NCBI GenBank assembly: GCA_963969495.1
Contig: OZ018326.1
Coordinates: forward strand, 173,885,056 to 173,949,055
Source: Ceratothoa steindachneri
Taxonomy: Eukaryota; Arthropoda; Malacostraca; Isopoda; Cymothoidae
Length of the DNA: 64,000 bases
Direction of reading: 5' to 3'
A program made the translations under genes and the position numbers. This document shows, piece by piece, positions 53,960 through 64,000 of the stretch (the first letter of the stretch is position 1; every line of letters begins with the position of its first letter). Under the pieces are notes generated by a model that was given only the letters and a program-made list of their open reading frames with translations, was not told the DNA's origin and did no database searches.

Positions 53960-55230
53960 TGAAAATCTAAGAAATGGATTAAAGCCAAAATCAATTCCCT
54001 CCCTTTTTCTATACCGATGCAGTGGCGAGAAGGCTTCATGTAAATATCCTCAAGAATGACAGCTTCAAACACCAAGTACGATTTTGAAGCAGACTGACGA
54101 ATTCACCTTGTTGCTCCTGTTTAAATATTACTTCCAGTTCATCTTTGAGCTCGAGAACCCGGTTCAGCACACGACCTCTGGATAGCCACGTTACATCAGC
54201 ATGCAACACCAGTGAGATTTTAGCTTCACCGATATCCTGGCATATCTTTTGAAAAACTGCATTTTAAGGGACGATATTTTATTAAATTCATCATCTTATC
54301 AGTCTGGTTTAATACTTCATTTATCTCTTCACTAAATGTTTTTGCAACCAATACCTCTCTGTGCAAAAAACAGTGGGTTGTAATAATAGATAGACTTTAT
54401 TTCAGTGCTATGGTAATGAACCCCTTGTACTTCCCTATCATCGATGGCGCACAATCAGTACATATGCTACAACTGTCTTTTCATGAAAGACCATGGTCAC
54501 TGAGATACGATGTTACGGTTGCAAAAATGTCCTTCCCAGTGGATGTGGTCCATAGTTCTTTGCAAAACATAAATTGCTCTATAATTCCTTCATTAATGAA
54601 TCTGAAAAATCCCTGCAATTGACATTTACCAGCTATGTCCTCACTGTCATCTACCTGCAAAGCGAATTTTTGCATTTGATACAATCCGCTTCACAGCTTG
54701 TTCATTGATATCAGCTGAAAGTTCAGATATTCTACGCGTAATTTTGCTATTGGAGAGAGGTACTTTAGAAATCTGAAGCTGAGCTTCTTTGCCAAACATT
54801 GTTTCAAAAATTTTGTTACATGGAGGGATAATAATGTCTTCACCAATTGTATGAGGCTTCCTCTTCATTGCTATTAGTTCTGCTACTTTAAATGAGGCTT
54901 CAAGAGCGGTGTTAGCTATGGTTACTCTTTTGAGAATTTTACTAGCTGAAATTTTCTTCCATTCTAAACAAGGGAAAAAATTGTGCACGCCTTTCTGTGA
55001 CAAAACAGGGTGTTTGAGAGTGAGGTTCCGCTTCAGTTTGCTAGGTACCAGGGCTTCATTGCTGAGTGTATCTCCACATACAACACACACAAGGCGAGGA
55101 ACATCTTCATCATTGTTTGATACAAAACCATGTGCTAAGTAGGAATCATTATGTCCGTTTCTTTATAAGATGGGCTTCTTTCACCCTACGACATTTTAAC
55201 TAAGATGGACGAGAAACACTTTCATTATTT
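53960..55230 (-). pseudogene. hAT-type transposase, ZBED5/FAM200-like, decayed
   Basis: Minus strand, 5' side first: LAHGFVSNNDEDVPRL then CVVCGDTLSNEALVPSKLKR (about 55,090-55,030), a BED-type zinc finger whose first His is Asn (KRN-LTLKH). LEASFKVAELIAMKRKPHTI (about 54,900) and VPLSNSKITRRISELSADIN (about 54,750) are typical of the family. FALQVDDSEDIAG (about 54,660) holds the first catalytic Asp. ICTDCAPSMIGKYKGF (about 54,470) holds the second, TTHCFLHREVLVAKTF (about 54,375) follows, and LHADVTWLSRGRVLNRVLEL (about 54,215) comes later. A one-base insertion in an A-run near 54,667, further shifts at about 54,430 and 54,270, and several stops kill it. Related sequences are domesticated in vertebrates, but here it is a relic. 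No terminal repeats were identified. Confidence 0.8.
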
Positions 55231-56440
55231 CAAGTCGAATCAGAAAAGGCAGTGACCACTGGACTAACTATTTGATTTTCATCTTCTTCTTCCTTGCGCT
55301 TTTGCTTCCTCATTACGAACTTATCCATAGTTATGAACCCTCTCTTTCTCTGCCAGAGAAAACTGCAAAAACAAAAACATCCATTATTCTTTCTTCCTCA
55401 AGTCAGGGCTCAACGAACATTGTGTTTACAAACATAAGATCATACATTATTCTGGGGAGACACTGAGGGTGGTATATGTATATGTATGGGTGTTGTTTAC
55501 GTGAGAGGCGGGATATAACCAGCTCGTCATAACCTGAACGTATGTACGGGGATTCCCAGTGTATTCTGTCATCACGTGACTGTGATATGTCTTCTGTGTC
55601 ACTTTCAGTTGGAAATTTACGCTTGAAACATTCTCAAATGGCTAAATCTCGATTTATCACTATTTATTTTTGTATTTAGCAGTATAATATTTTGTTTATA
55701 TTCAATTTTTTTCCAAATCTCGCGGTTAAAAACCGCGAGATTCGGATTTGACTTAAAATATATATATTTCGTATTTTAAATATTCAATTAAAAACCTGAC
55801 AAATCATGAGAAAATTAGATAGCCATTGGAAATACTATTTTGTCCATAATACTTCCATAATACTTCAAAAATATTTAAAGCGGGTTTTGGTTGAGGAAAT
55901 GAAAAGGTACTGTTATGGTGGAACATACATTCCAAATAGCACCCTGAGGGATTGTGATCCACTGTAGTTGGAAATCACTCCATACACCTCTTCTTTTAGA
56001 TTGTATTTACTTGTCAGTTATTTAAGACAATGTATGATATACCTATATACTTAAATCTAAAACCAGTGGAAAAGAACAGCACTATTAATGTGAAGGAAAA
56101 AAAGGAATATTGATTATGATTAATGTGTTTTATGACAATATCAGGGGCACAATCACATTAATGATGGTTTCAAGGATTTTTATTTAGACTTATCATAAGA
56201 TTCATCTAAGTGTACATTTGTGAATAGAGAATCAGCATATTTTGTGAATAATTTAGATTTGCTGATGTGTGGCTGAGGATTTTAACATATTGATTAAGTA
56301 ATAAAAATAATAATGATAATTATTATGATTATTTTTTTTTAATTGCACACCAATTTTGAATGTGTTGTGAAATAAAACATTCTTTCATTCGCACACTTTC
56401 TTAATTTGTCAGCCAGGCGAACAAGCGCATCGGGCCTAGT
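55231..56440. other. Spacer
   Basis: Contains a perfect hairpin at 55,716-55,742 (listed separately). Otherwise AT-rich; the open frame at 55,272-55,466 (+) is not recognised. Confidence 0.5.
55716..55742. other. Perfect 12-bp hairpin
   Basis: AATCTCGCGGTT - AAA - AACCGCGAGATT. A GC-rich palindrome in AT-rich DNA, possibly a palindromic end of an unrecognised element. Confidence 0.85.
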
Positions 56441-56470
56441 ACAAAACGCCCGTAGGGCGGATTTTGCTAG
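56440..56470 (+). mobile_element. Helitron-like 3' terminus
   Basis: The hairpin CGCCC-gta-GGGCG (56,447-56,459) is followed by seven bases and then CTAG (56,467-56,470) with T as next base. This matches the Helitron 3' rule (short hairpin, then CTRR inserted before T). No rep/helicase coding or 5' TC end was identified, so it would be a non-autonomous copy of unknown length lying to the left. Confidence 0.35.
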
Positions 56471-56689
56471 TACTTACAATGAGTAAACGTTTCACCGCTC
56501 GCACCCTTCACTTTATGCGCACGCGTGAATGACGGTTAGTTATGAACTAACAACGTTATGGTCGCAGAAACAGATCGAGTGTCAAAATTCTACAAAATAT
56601 CGGATTGTTCATCAAATTTTACAACCTTAACACCTCGCTCAAACATGCTGTTGGGATAGATAAAGCAAACCATGACAACACAACTCCTT

Positions 56690-57660
56690 CTTCTCGAGTG
56701 GCTACCATGTTAACTTCTCCATTGGTAACGATGTTTGCCCTTTAAGACTTTTGGAGCTGCGTTCGGGCTGCTCCTCTAATGAGGAGGATGTGAGCCTCCT
56801 ATGCTTTCTCAAGAGCCCTCTCCATCCTTTTTAAGGCGTATTATGGTTTTCCCCTTCTCCCATTTGTAGGTTTGAGATAGCTTGCCCTAACCACTTCCAT
56901 ATGTAATGTTGGTGGCCCATCGGCCCAACTACATTAATTACAGGTCAAACGTCTGGAGAGACTTCGTTCGGAAGATGACAGATTAAGTTGGGGATAGCCA
57001 TTCGGATACTCTTCATTGGGTCAAAATGGACCAAGAGGTGTACTCGCACCAGATGTAGGTTCTTCCATGGGAGAACAATGATTCGTAGTGTCTCGCACAG
57101 AGTCTATGAGCAATACTGTGCATGATCCTCCTGATGCGGCAAAGGACTACGAAAAGAACAGAGAACTCATGTCTCACGCCCAGTTTTGCCTCCTTGTTAG
57201 CCAAGAACAATCCTTTTCGAAGAAATACAACGCTGAGGCTACCCTTTCTGCCCTTACGGCCCTTTCCGTGGTTGAAGAAATTAGGAGGAACTTTCTCTCC
57301 TATCTATACTAAAATAGGACGAAGAAGAAGAGCAAGAAAAACAGGGGTTCCAATCATTCCTGGAAAATGCTGAGAACAGACAGGTCTAGTGCTTTTTCGG
57401 CAGGTGAACAGGTTACGACTAGCCTGTAGCGTTTCAAAGTTTCCTATGGAGGGGAGACCCACAATATGAAAAATACTTGAATTGCAATTTGGGTGAGTGG
57501 AGCCACCCGGCTTTAGTGTCAATTGATTTCCCAGCAGACACTTGCCCATGCGGCAATGGTGAGTGCTCTTCTGGCAGTCAATGTCTTGCCTGTGCAGACG
57601 TCACCGCACTCTGTCATGAATTTTGTGAAGGGGGGAGGGGGTAGATTATGCGGGGAAAGA
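56690..57660 (+). other. GC-richer block, possibly ORF1 part of the Jockey-like LINE
   Basis: Two overlapping + frames (57,088-57,312 and 57,122-57,373) contain NSCLTPSFASLLAKNNPFRR, which resembles the SYAxxLAxNNP phrase after the zinc knuckles of Jockey-type ORF1. A third frame at 57,534-57,635 is Cys-rich: DTCPCGNGECSSGSQCLAC, then LCHEFCEGG. The rest is unassigned. Position upstream of the RT at 58.7-59.8 kb fits an ORF1/ORF2 boundary, but endonuclease blocks are missing. Confidence 0.35.
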
Positions 57661-57984
57661 TTGTAAAATACTCTTTAGAACATATCAACAAAAAGCTGGA
57701 GTGCCGAGGAAGGGTCAAGGTCAAATGCGTGCCTCCGAAACGGTCTAAACCCCGTCACTTTCAATTATGAGGGGATCCCTGAATATGTGCTTGCTGGTTG
57801 GTATCGCTATCACGTCAAGGTATTCGTGCCACTACACCAGAGGTGTTACCTTTGACACCACTTCGACAATACGTCAAAAGTGATGTCAATCCGAAATCGA
57901 AATCTGCGGTGATCCCAATCCAGTTTCGTCGAAGTAATGTTGCTCGTAATCATTTCTAGACGGAGAACCTAGAATTTCAAAGTT

Positions 57985-58402
57985 TGGGGCCCCTGACCAG
58001 ATAATTTGCCAAATTTGATTCCAATAGAGAATATCTGGGGCATTATAATGATATTGGTGGTTGATAAAGAGAAGCCCTCCAATTGTGAGCAGTTGCGAGT
58101 GCTTATTGAACAAAGGTTGAGCAATATAAGTCAAGATATCACTACAAATTTGGTGTCCATCATGCCAAAACGTATTGAATCTGTCTTAAAGAACGAGGGA
58201 CATCATTGTAAATATTTATTGCGCGCATTAATTGACTGTATTTAATAATGGAATTTATTTTGCCTCTAATATTTTGTATATTTAACTCTCAAATTAGGAA
58301 GCAACCATATTTTAACCAAATTCAACGTTTGGTTGGTTCCATTAATTTTCTTACTCGTATATGAAGAATTATAAAGGTCTCAAAACTTTTTCCCTAGAAT
58401 GT
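57985..58402 (+). pseudogene. Tc1-like transposase C-terminus with right end
   Basis: The reading NLPNLIPIENIWGI (about 58,007-58,050; family SPDLNPIENLW, third catalytic acid block) continues through QLRVLIEQRLSNISQDITTN (about 58,092) to MPKRIESVLKNEGHHCKYLL (about 58,160-58,220), the usual Tc1 C-terminus. The end GTCTCAAAACTTTTTCCCTA, then GAATGTA (about 58,377-58,402) reads inward like a Tc1 terminal repeat. The upstream catalytic part is missing. Homologous to 10,520-10,632, so at least two copies of this family exist here. Confidence 0.75.
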
Positions 58403-58429
58403 ATATCTATTATAAGCGCCGCCCTATTG

Positions 58430-59860
58430 ATATCCCCGTCGGTGAATTTCTCGAGCAAGAGCTAAGTACTGTTAGGATTCGAAGAATCTCCACTGCTCTT
58501 CTTGACGGGCATGCATATTTTAATGTAAAGGAAAATACCCCTCTTTCAAAGTTTTTGAGGCGAGGTTAATGGTTTCGCGACAAATTCTCGTATGACCTCC
58601 TTACCGATCCCGAAGAGAAGGTAACCACAATCTCATACCAAACATCCATGGAGCAATCTTGTTCTCGCTTTCTGCAGGGATATTGCTTTTTGTTTGGAAG
58701 ATATCTTGTATGGCATGCTTGGACACTTATTTCAACAAAGCATTGGAGAGTCGGTATCGACCCAGGCTCTTCTCATTTTCCTACTGTGCCCACCATTTGC
58801 AAAACTCTTGGGTGTGTAAGTTGATGTAAATATTTGTTAATATTAGACTAGCATTTTTTTCTGGAGATCGTAGGCTACCTGTCTTCTTTTCAGTCGACTT
58901 CCGCAAGTACTACTCCAACTCAGGTGCTCTGCTGAGGCAACAAAATGCTATCTTCTCTTTTCATAGTCAGCTCTACGCCAGGTTGTTTTTAGATCCTGAG
59001 AAGGCATATGAATCCGAATTTCTATAAGAAATGCGAAATCTTTACACTTGATGGATGTGAGTGGAAGGCTTCAAATTTTCATATCTGAATTACCATGAGA
59101 GCGTCAATTCCGCGTACTGGTAGGGGATCCATCTCCGTCACAATAAGGCATAAAGAAGACATCCAGCAAGGAACTGTCGTCAGTGCTACTCTCTTTGCCA
59201 TGGGTATTAATTGTATCATATCAGTGCTGCTTGACGATGTTATTGCTACGCTTTACGTAGACGATGTTGCAATTCTTCTGATGTGTCCCATATCCAAATC
59301 TAGAGCGTCGAATCGTCAGGCATTGAAGAGCATCTGTCGCTATGCCGAAGCGCAAACCTTTCAGTTTGTGCTAAACCTAGGCGCTAAACTTCTGATGCCA
59401 TCAACGGCTCCATCCAAACCCTTACTTGTTACTAAAGGAGTTGGCCTGAGAGTAGTACATAGATATGCAATGTTTCCTTAGCCTTGTTTAATACCGACCC
59501 AGCATTGTAATGCCCATATTCGTAGCCTTAATTCTTTTGTACCAGCACCATGGACATCCTTCGTTCCGTGTCTTTAAACAATTTAAGTGCTGTTAGGGAT
59601 TGAGCTTTACTTTTATACCGATCCTTTGGTCGTTTGAGGCTTGAAGACGGATGCGAGACTTACGCATGCATAGCCAAGGGTGTATTGCAAAGTGTGGCTT
59701 CGTCACGTCCCCCAAAGAGAACGTACTTGTTGATGACGGGAATATGCTGCGTGCTCTGGGCCGTAAACAGTGCGGTAATCGCTTGTAACGGCGAACCAGG
59801 CATCTTCATCAGTTTTCAACTGATCTTCAACTTCTCAGGTACCTAAAAGAATAGATATTT
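58430..59860 (+). mobile_element. Jockey-like LINE, RT part
   Basis: The + strand segment runs from the pre-palm region of the RT to its C-terminal extension, with no endonuclease in front and AT-rich DNA behind. A Tc1 copy lies immediately to the left (ending 58,402), probably having separated or replaced the upstream part. Confidence 0.7.
58700..59846 (+). pseudogene. Jockey-like reverse transcriptase with intact YVDD
   Basis: WRVGIDPGSSHFPTVPTICK (about 58,745) corresponds to the block before RPI..LCKTLER. DFRKYYSNSGALLRQQNAIF (about 58,900) corresponds to GFRKxxST...L. ARLFLDPEKAYES (about 58,978) contains the first catalytic Asp. The open frame 59,095-59,481 holds IQQGTVVSATLFAMGINCII (about 59,161) and VIATLYVDDVAILL (about 59,241) with the Asp pair intact. 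Downstream, LYRSFGRLRLEDGCETYACI (about 59,613) matches the RSKLDYGxxxYxSA block of Jockey-type elements. Frame changes at about 58,870, 59,030-59,090 and 59,490 and several stops make it non-functional. Confidence 0.8.
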
Positions 59861-62800
59861 GTGGCAGATTCGATCTAAGGAAATGGAAAACTTAAGCTTT
59901 CTCTTACCATACGACGAAGTCAGGTACACATTTAGGCACTGTAGTGTGGGTGGTTCAGATAAAAATGAATGCATGTTGCAAGAATGATAAGTTCAGGTAC
60001 TGAGGATGCTCGTGAAAATAGGGGCATACTAACAGTGCTGGATATAGGATAATAGAAAGGAAAGAAAAAAAATGATCAAGAGAATTCTATATATGAATCC
60101 AATAACATATTTAATAACCTTCTGGTAAACAAAGGCTCCATATTTAGGAAGATCTATCATTAAGTTACATACTTTAGACTTATTTGATTGCTACGATATT
60201 AAACAGCTGAACCATTTTGACTAGGCTTGATCGATGCCTACATCAATATAAAGCATTAGAACCAGCTAAGAGTTGACTAATACACTATATTATAAACATG
60301 GTATCTCTGAAAGTAACAGAGAACTAAGGAGGGTAATAGTTAACATTTAGAGAAATATTAGAGGGAAGATGAAACGTGCGATTATAGTAATTGTTACGAT
60401 TGTTACACATAAATGTTTCCAGAATTTCTTTGCGGATGTATGACGGGAATTCCTTCAATCTCTTTAAATTATTCAACGGCATGAAAAGCGTACAGTGTAG
60501 TGGAACAGAATATTAGCTATCACACAAACCGGTGTGCTTGTCATCTTTATGGGAGAATTAATAGCAGGGGGATTTTCTAGGACTTCACTCATTTAAATTC
60601 CAAGACGAGAAGCTCTTTTAGATCTGCAATGTTAATATTATGTCCCTTCGTTAGTATTACTAATTTACGAGTATTCCCTCACCTTTTAGATTCACTGAAT
60701 AAAGAGATATATAATTTCTGATCATCCTATAACCATGGCTTGTTGTCTGATAGTAGTTTTACCAGCCATTATTCCTCAGGAGAGACATAGCGCTACCGTC
60801 TCATCTTCGTCAACTCGACGCCGTCCCAATCCATTGCAGCAGTAAATTCATCGTCGAACCAACTCGTCGCCTCAACTAACATCATTGAAGCTAGATGAAA
60901 ATAAATAGGAATGCACCACACTTTCATATAAAAATAAAATAAATAAAATCTAATTACTAATCAACCTAAATTACAAAGTGTTGATAGTTTTAATATTAAG
61001 GGGTAATTAAAGAGTCTTCAGTTAATAAGGTTAATGGGTAATTAAAAGAGGGTTAGTTTTGATGGTTAGCAGGGAAAATAAAAGGTTGTTAGTTTTGATC
61101 ATTATGTGGATAATTAAAGACAGAATGGTTAGTTTTAATTCTGACGAAACAAAATTGTATGTCCAGTTTTAGTGTAAAATTGATGAAAGTTCTCATTATT
61201 TTGGTGTTAAACTGTGTATTTCAATTATTTGAGTTATGCACTTTAGGTACGATGTGAATACTTGATTTAGGAATGAATTGTATCCCGATGAATTTGCTCC
61301 ACGTTCAATTGGCAGCTCTGTGTCGCACTCTATGGAAGGCGTAGGACAGCCACAGTAAATTTGTCTCAATTCGTGTCCCCCCTAGGTGAGTAACCGCACC
61401 CTTGTGGTTTGACTTTTTCTAACATACTCATAAATCAGAAAGGCTATATTCCTAGGGTTAGGGCTTCACCCAGGAATTATTTTAATTTTCCTTGGTATAG
61501 TGTGAAGAGGTAAAATAAACACAAGTATTAAGTGTAATTAAAACGCTTTTTCGACTCACTAGTGTTGAGAGAAGGAAGACCAAGACGCATGAAAACTGAA
61601 TAGACCAAGTCCAAAAACAAGGCTCGAGGGCTTCCACGGCTAAAAATCAAATGACCTTTTAGCAAAATGCGACCGGGATTAAGTTTATTTTGAATCGACT
61701 TTGGCTGATTCGAGGTTTTCGTGCGTGAGAGCAGAAACAATAACAAATTCCATTCTAAATGAGAAATTGCAGCAGTTCTTCATGTCTCCAGAATTTAGGG
61801 CACATTTAAGATAATGCCTCCTTTATGACAAATGTGACATGTCCAGAATGTTTTTGCATCCTCCCAGTCGGTAATATTTCAATTAGTTTCATCTATGTGC
61901 CAAACTAAGATGCAGTTCAACGGAAAAATTAATTATTCTCGATTGAAAAACCTATTTCATTTCTCCTAAATATTCCACAACAGGAAATATTACTATAGCT
62001 AAGATACTTTCGATTTCTCTTTTCTTTAATGAATTTTACATAGTATATATAGGAATAAAATTCCAACTTAACAGCCCTTTCATGTAGGCAATATCATTAA
62101 GATAATGTTAAAACAAGGTTAAGCTTGTTAATTGAGTCCTTAGTTAGGGTTAGAGAGTCCTTGGATTATAATCCTTAACCTACTACGACTAATACAGTAT
62201 CTCTACAAAATTATATTCTGCATTTTTATGATAGAATCTTCCGGAAACATCAATTTTTCAAGTTTTACAACAAATTGTAGAATTATAGAAGATTTAATTT
62301 CTCTCTGCGCATTTACACGCATTTTACCCTAAATATTATATATTAATGATAATTACTTAAAACTGTAACAATTTAAAGATATAAGCATGATTTATAAGTA
62401 TAAATTTAAATTAACTGGATAATAAAATATCTGTGAATAGTTATAAAGATATTTTTGAATGTTGAAGGACATTCCTGACATCAAAAATACCAAAAAACAT
62501 TAAAGTTTGTATTCAAACTATTTTTATAACAAAGTCGAGCCAAATTTATCCTTTTAGCTTCATTTAATCATTCACCTTCGTAATGTTTCAACTAAACTTT
62601 ATAATACTTTAAATCAATTCAATGTGCTTATATATGATAAAATGAAACCTATTTTATTTAAAGTTGTAAGTAAAAAAAATCTTTTCACAATTTAGTCAAT
62701 TTTGAGGGGATGTGTTGGCTCAAAAGGGTAAGTTAGGGCCCTTATATCTGCTGGTTTTATTATACTTTTTATACAAGTAAATACTCTTTAAAGCGGTTAT

Positions 62801-64000
62801 TAGCTAGAACTACTAATTTACACACGTAAAGGAAACACTTACTTCGGATTAAATGCAACACTAAAAGAAAATCTTGCTTTAATTCTGTTGGAATAAACTT
62901 CTACTTCTGAAATTAATACATTAAATGTCGGGTGTATTTTGGCGTCAGAATTTAAACTCAGAATGATTTATTTTTTGTACATGAAAGATCGGAATTTGGG
63001 GGGGGCGAGAAATACAGTATATGGATCGTTTAATCACTAATAATAATCCAGTAATAGTATTACTATACTTGTCTCTTCATGTTTGGTCTTTTAGATTGAA
63101 TTTCTTAAATAGTTTAATTAAAATATTTTTCATAAATATTCATATTTCTGAGGTATCTAAAACCCTTATAACGTAAAGATCTAACTTCTATAAATTTAAA
63201 ATATCATTAATTTAAAAGCATTAAAAATTAATTCACTGATCAAATTGTTTATTTAAGAGTAAGTACAAAAGAATGTACATATCTCTTATTATACTGATAG
63301 CGTATAAAGAGAACGTATGATTTCTTTGTTATAACGCCACAACGATAAAGTAGTAAGAACGATATCTACATTAGAATAACCTAGAATCCCTGTAGATAAA
63401 TATTCATGGATGTTTCATGCTGTCTCTTTACTTGGAGTTCGGTTCGAGAAGATTTTTATTTACGTTAATCTAACTTTTTAATATCTCTTTGTTTTTTTGG
63501 TCATATTATTTCATGGCCTGAAAGCTTAGCTTTCGTTGGCACAGGTGGGAAAATGATTAAGCTACGGGGTAGTGAATAATGCTTCCCATACACTGTGTTC
63601 CATTCCATTATAATGAACATATTTTTAAATAATCCCTTTGGCAAGAGAAATATTGACTAATCTTTAATTAATTTGCGTCTCAGTGTGCAGTTTTACGGTC
63701 TTTTGTTTACTTTTAAAGTCGTTGTCGGACTAAGCATTAGAACAAGGTAGATTATTAATACTCTCCAACCTGTTCAATATCTCGCGCTACGTGGGCGTGA
63801 AATATTCGAATGAGGCACCGTTTCGGTCCCGGAAACTTACCTTTATTTATTACGACAAATTCATTAAACTTCATCAGAACTCATCTACGCTTTCCTTGTT
63901 CAGAACTCTCTGCTAATCACTAGTGTACCTTACGCTTAAAGATGTGATGAAGAACAAGATTAGAATTCTGAATTTTGTTTGTTTTTCATCATTGTCCAAC
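59861..64000. other. AT-rich spacer, no gene recognised
   Basis: No frame of more than about 72 codons and no recognisable domain, RNA gene or tandem array. Short phrases such as GGTTAGTTTTGAT recur at 61,030-61,140 (three loose copies), too weak to call. A G-run sits at 62,998-63,006. Confidence 0.55.

Noticed and set aside
57535..57640. Confident metallothionein gene
   Set aside because: Only one short Cys-rich reading, no start exon or second domain, and it sits in a likely LINE; kept as a low-interest finding only.

Overview
The window looks like a stretch of a large, AT-rich, repeat-laden animal genome, most likely an arthropod. This rests on the transposon mix (CR1-, Jockey- and L2-like LINEs, Tc1, mariner, an IS630-like element and hAT), the long AT-rich spacers, the (TA)n microsatellites, and the absence of any operon-like or prokaryotic organisation. 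A crustacean or other non-insect arthropod is possible but cannot be fixed from sequence reading alone. No complete host gene is visible. The only good host-gene candidate is one immunoglobulin-domain exon-like segment near 33.6 kb (+). It carries an in-frame stop in the reading used here.

Layout. 0-3.35 kb: decayed Jockey-like LINE on the minus strand (RT at the left edge, endonuclease about 1.1-1.7 kb, CA-rich 5' part beyond). 3.35-10.3 kb: AT-rich spacer with one copy of a ~450-bp dispersed repeat (5.95-6.40 kb) and a 32-bp-period satellite (8.17-9.07 kb). 10.3-11.6 kb: remnants of a Tc1 and a mariner-like transposase, both +. 11.65-15.25 kb: CR1 copy A (minus), cut by a mariner deletion derivative (12,799-13,689) and by loss of most of its endonuclease. 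16.1-20.3 kb: CR1 copy B (minus), the fullest copy, with ORF1 (zinc-binding/coiled-coil start, SGNH-esterase part) and ORF2, but with a broken RT active site. 20.7-24.5 kb: scraps of a LINE RT and a Jockey-like ORF1 with zinc knuckles (+). 24.7-26.1 kb: possible solo LTR, then an IS630/Tc1-like transposase fragment abutting a (TA)n tract. 27.2-27.8 kb: L2/CR1-like RT scrap. 30.0-31.2 kb: non-autonomous hAT element with a perfect 8-bp target duplication. 33.6-34.0 kb: Ig-like exon followed at once by an RT scrap. 34.9-36.3 kb: second copy of the ~450-bp repeat and spacer. 36.35-39.4 kb: Jockey-like LINE (+). 39.8-40.05 kb: third repeat copy. 42.1-42.3 kb: Tc1 fragment. 43.74-46.64 kb: CR1 copy C (minus), with a 568-codon RT ORF whose catalytic motifs are intact. 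47.9-49.0 kb: possible second hAT-type non-autonomous element. 49.27-49.9 kb: 40-bp tandem repeat beside a GC-richer block. 50.8-51.2 kb: unrecognised coding-like minus-strand segment. 52.2-53.9 kb: direct repeats. 53.9-55.2 kb: decayed hAT transposase of the ZBED5/FAM200-like kind (minus). 56.4 kb: Helitron-like 3' end. 56.7-59.8 kb: Jockey-like LINE (+) with a Tc1 copy inside or next to it. 59.9-64 kb: AT-rich, nothing recognised.

The elements do not form a pathway. This is a layered transposon graveyard whose interest lies in nested insertions, deletion derivatives, repeat families with odd end structures and a few coding-like segments that I could not assign. All family calls come from recalled protein motifs, without database searches; boundaries are approximate unless a terminal repeat or target duplication is cited. 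I did not find a convincing undescribed biological system. The best leads are the unassigned coding-like segments and the ~450-bp hairpin-headed repeat family.
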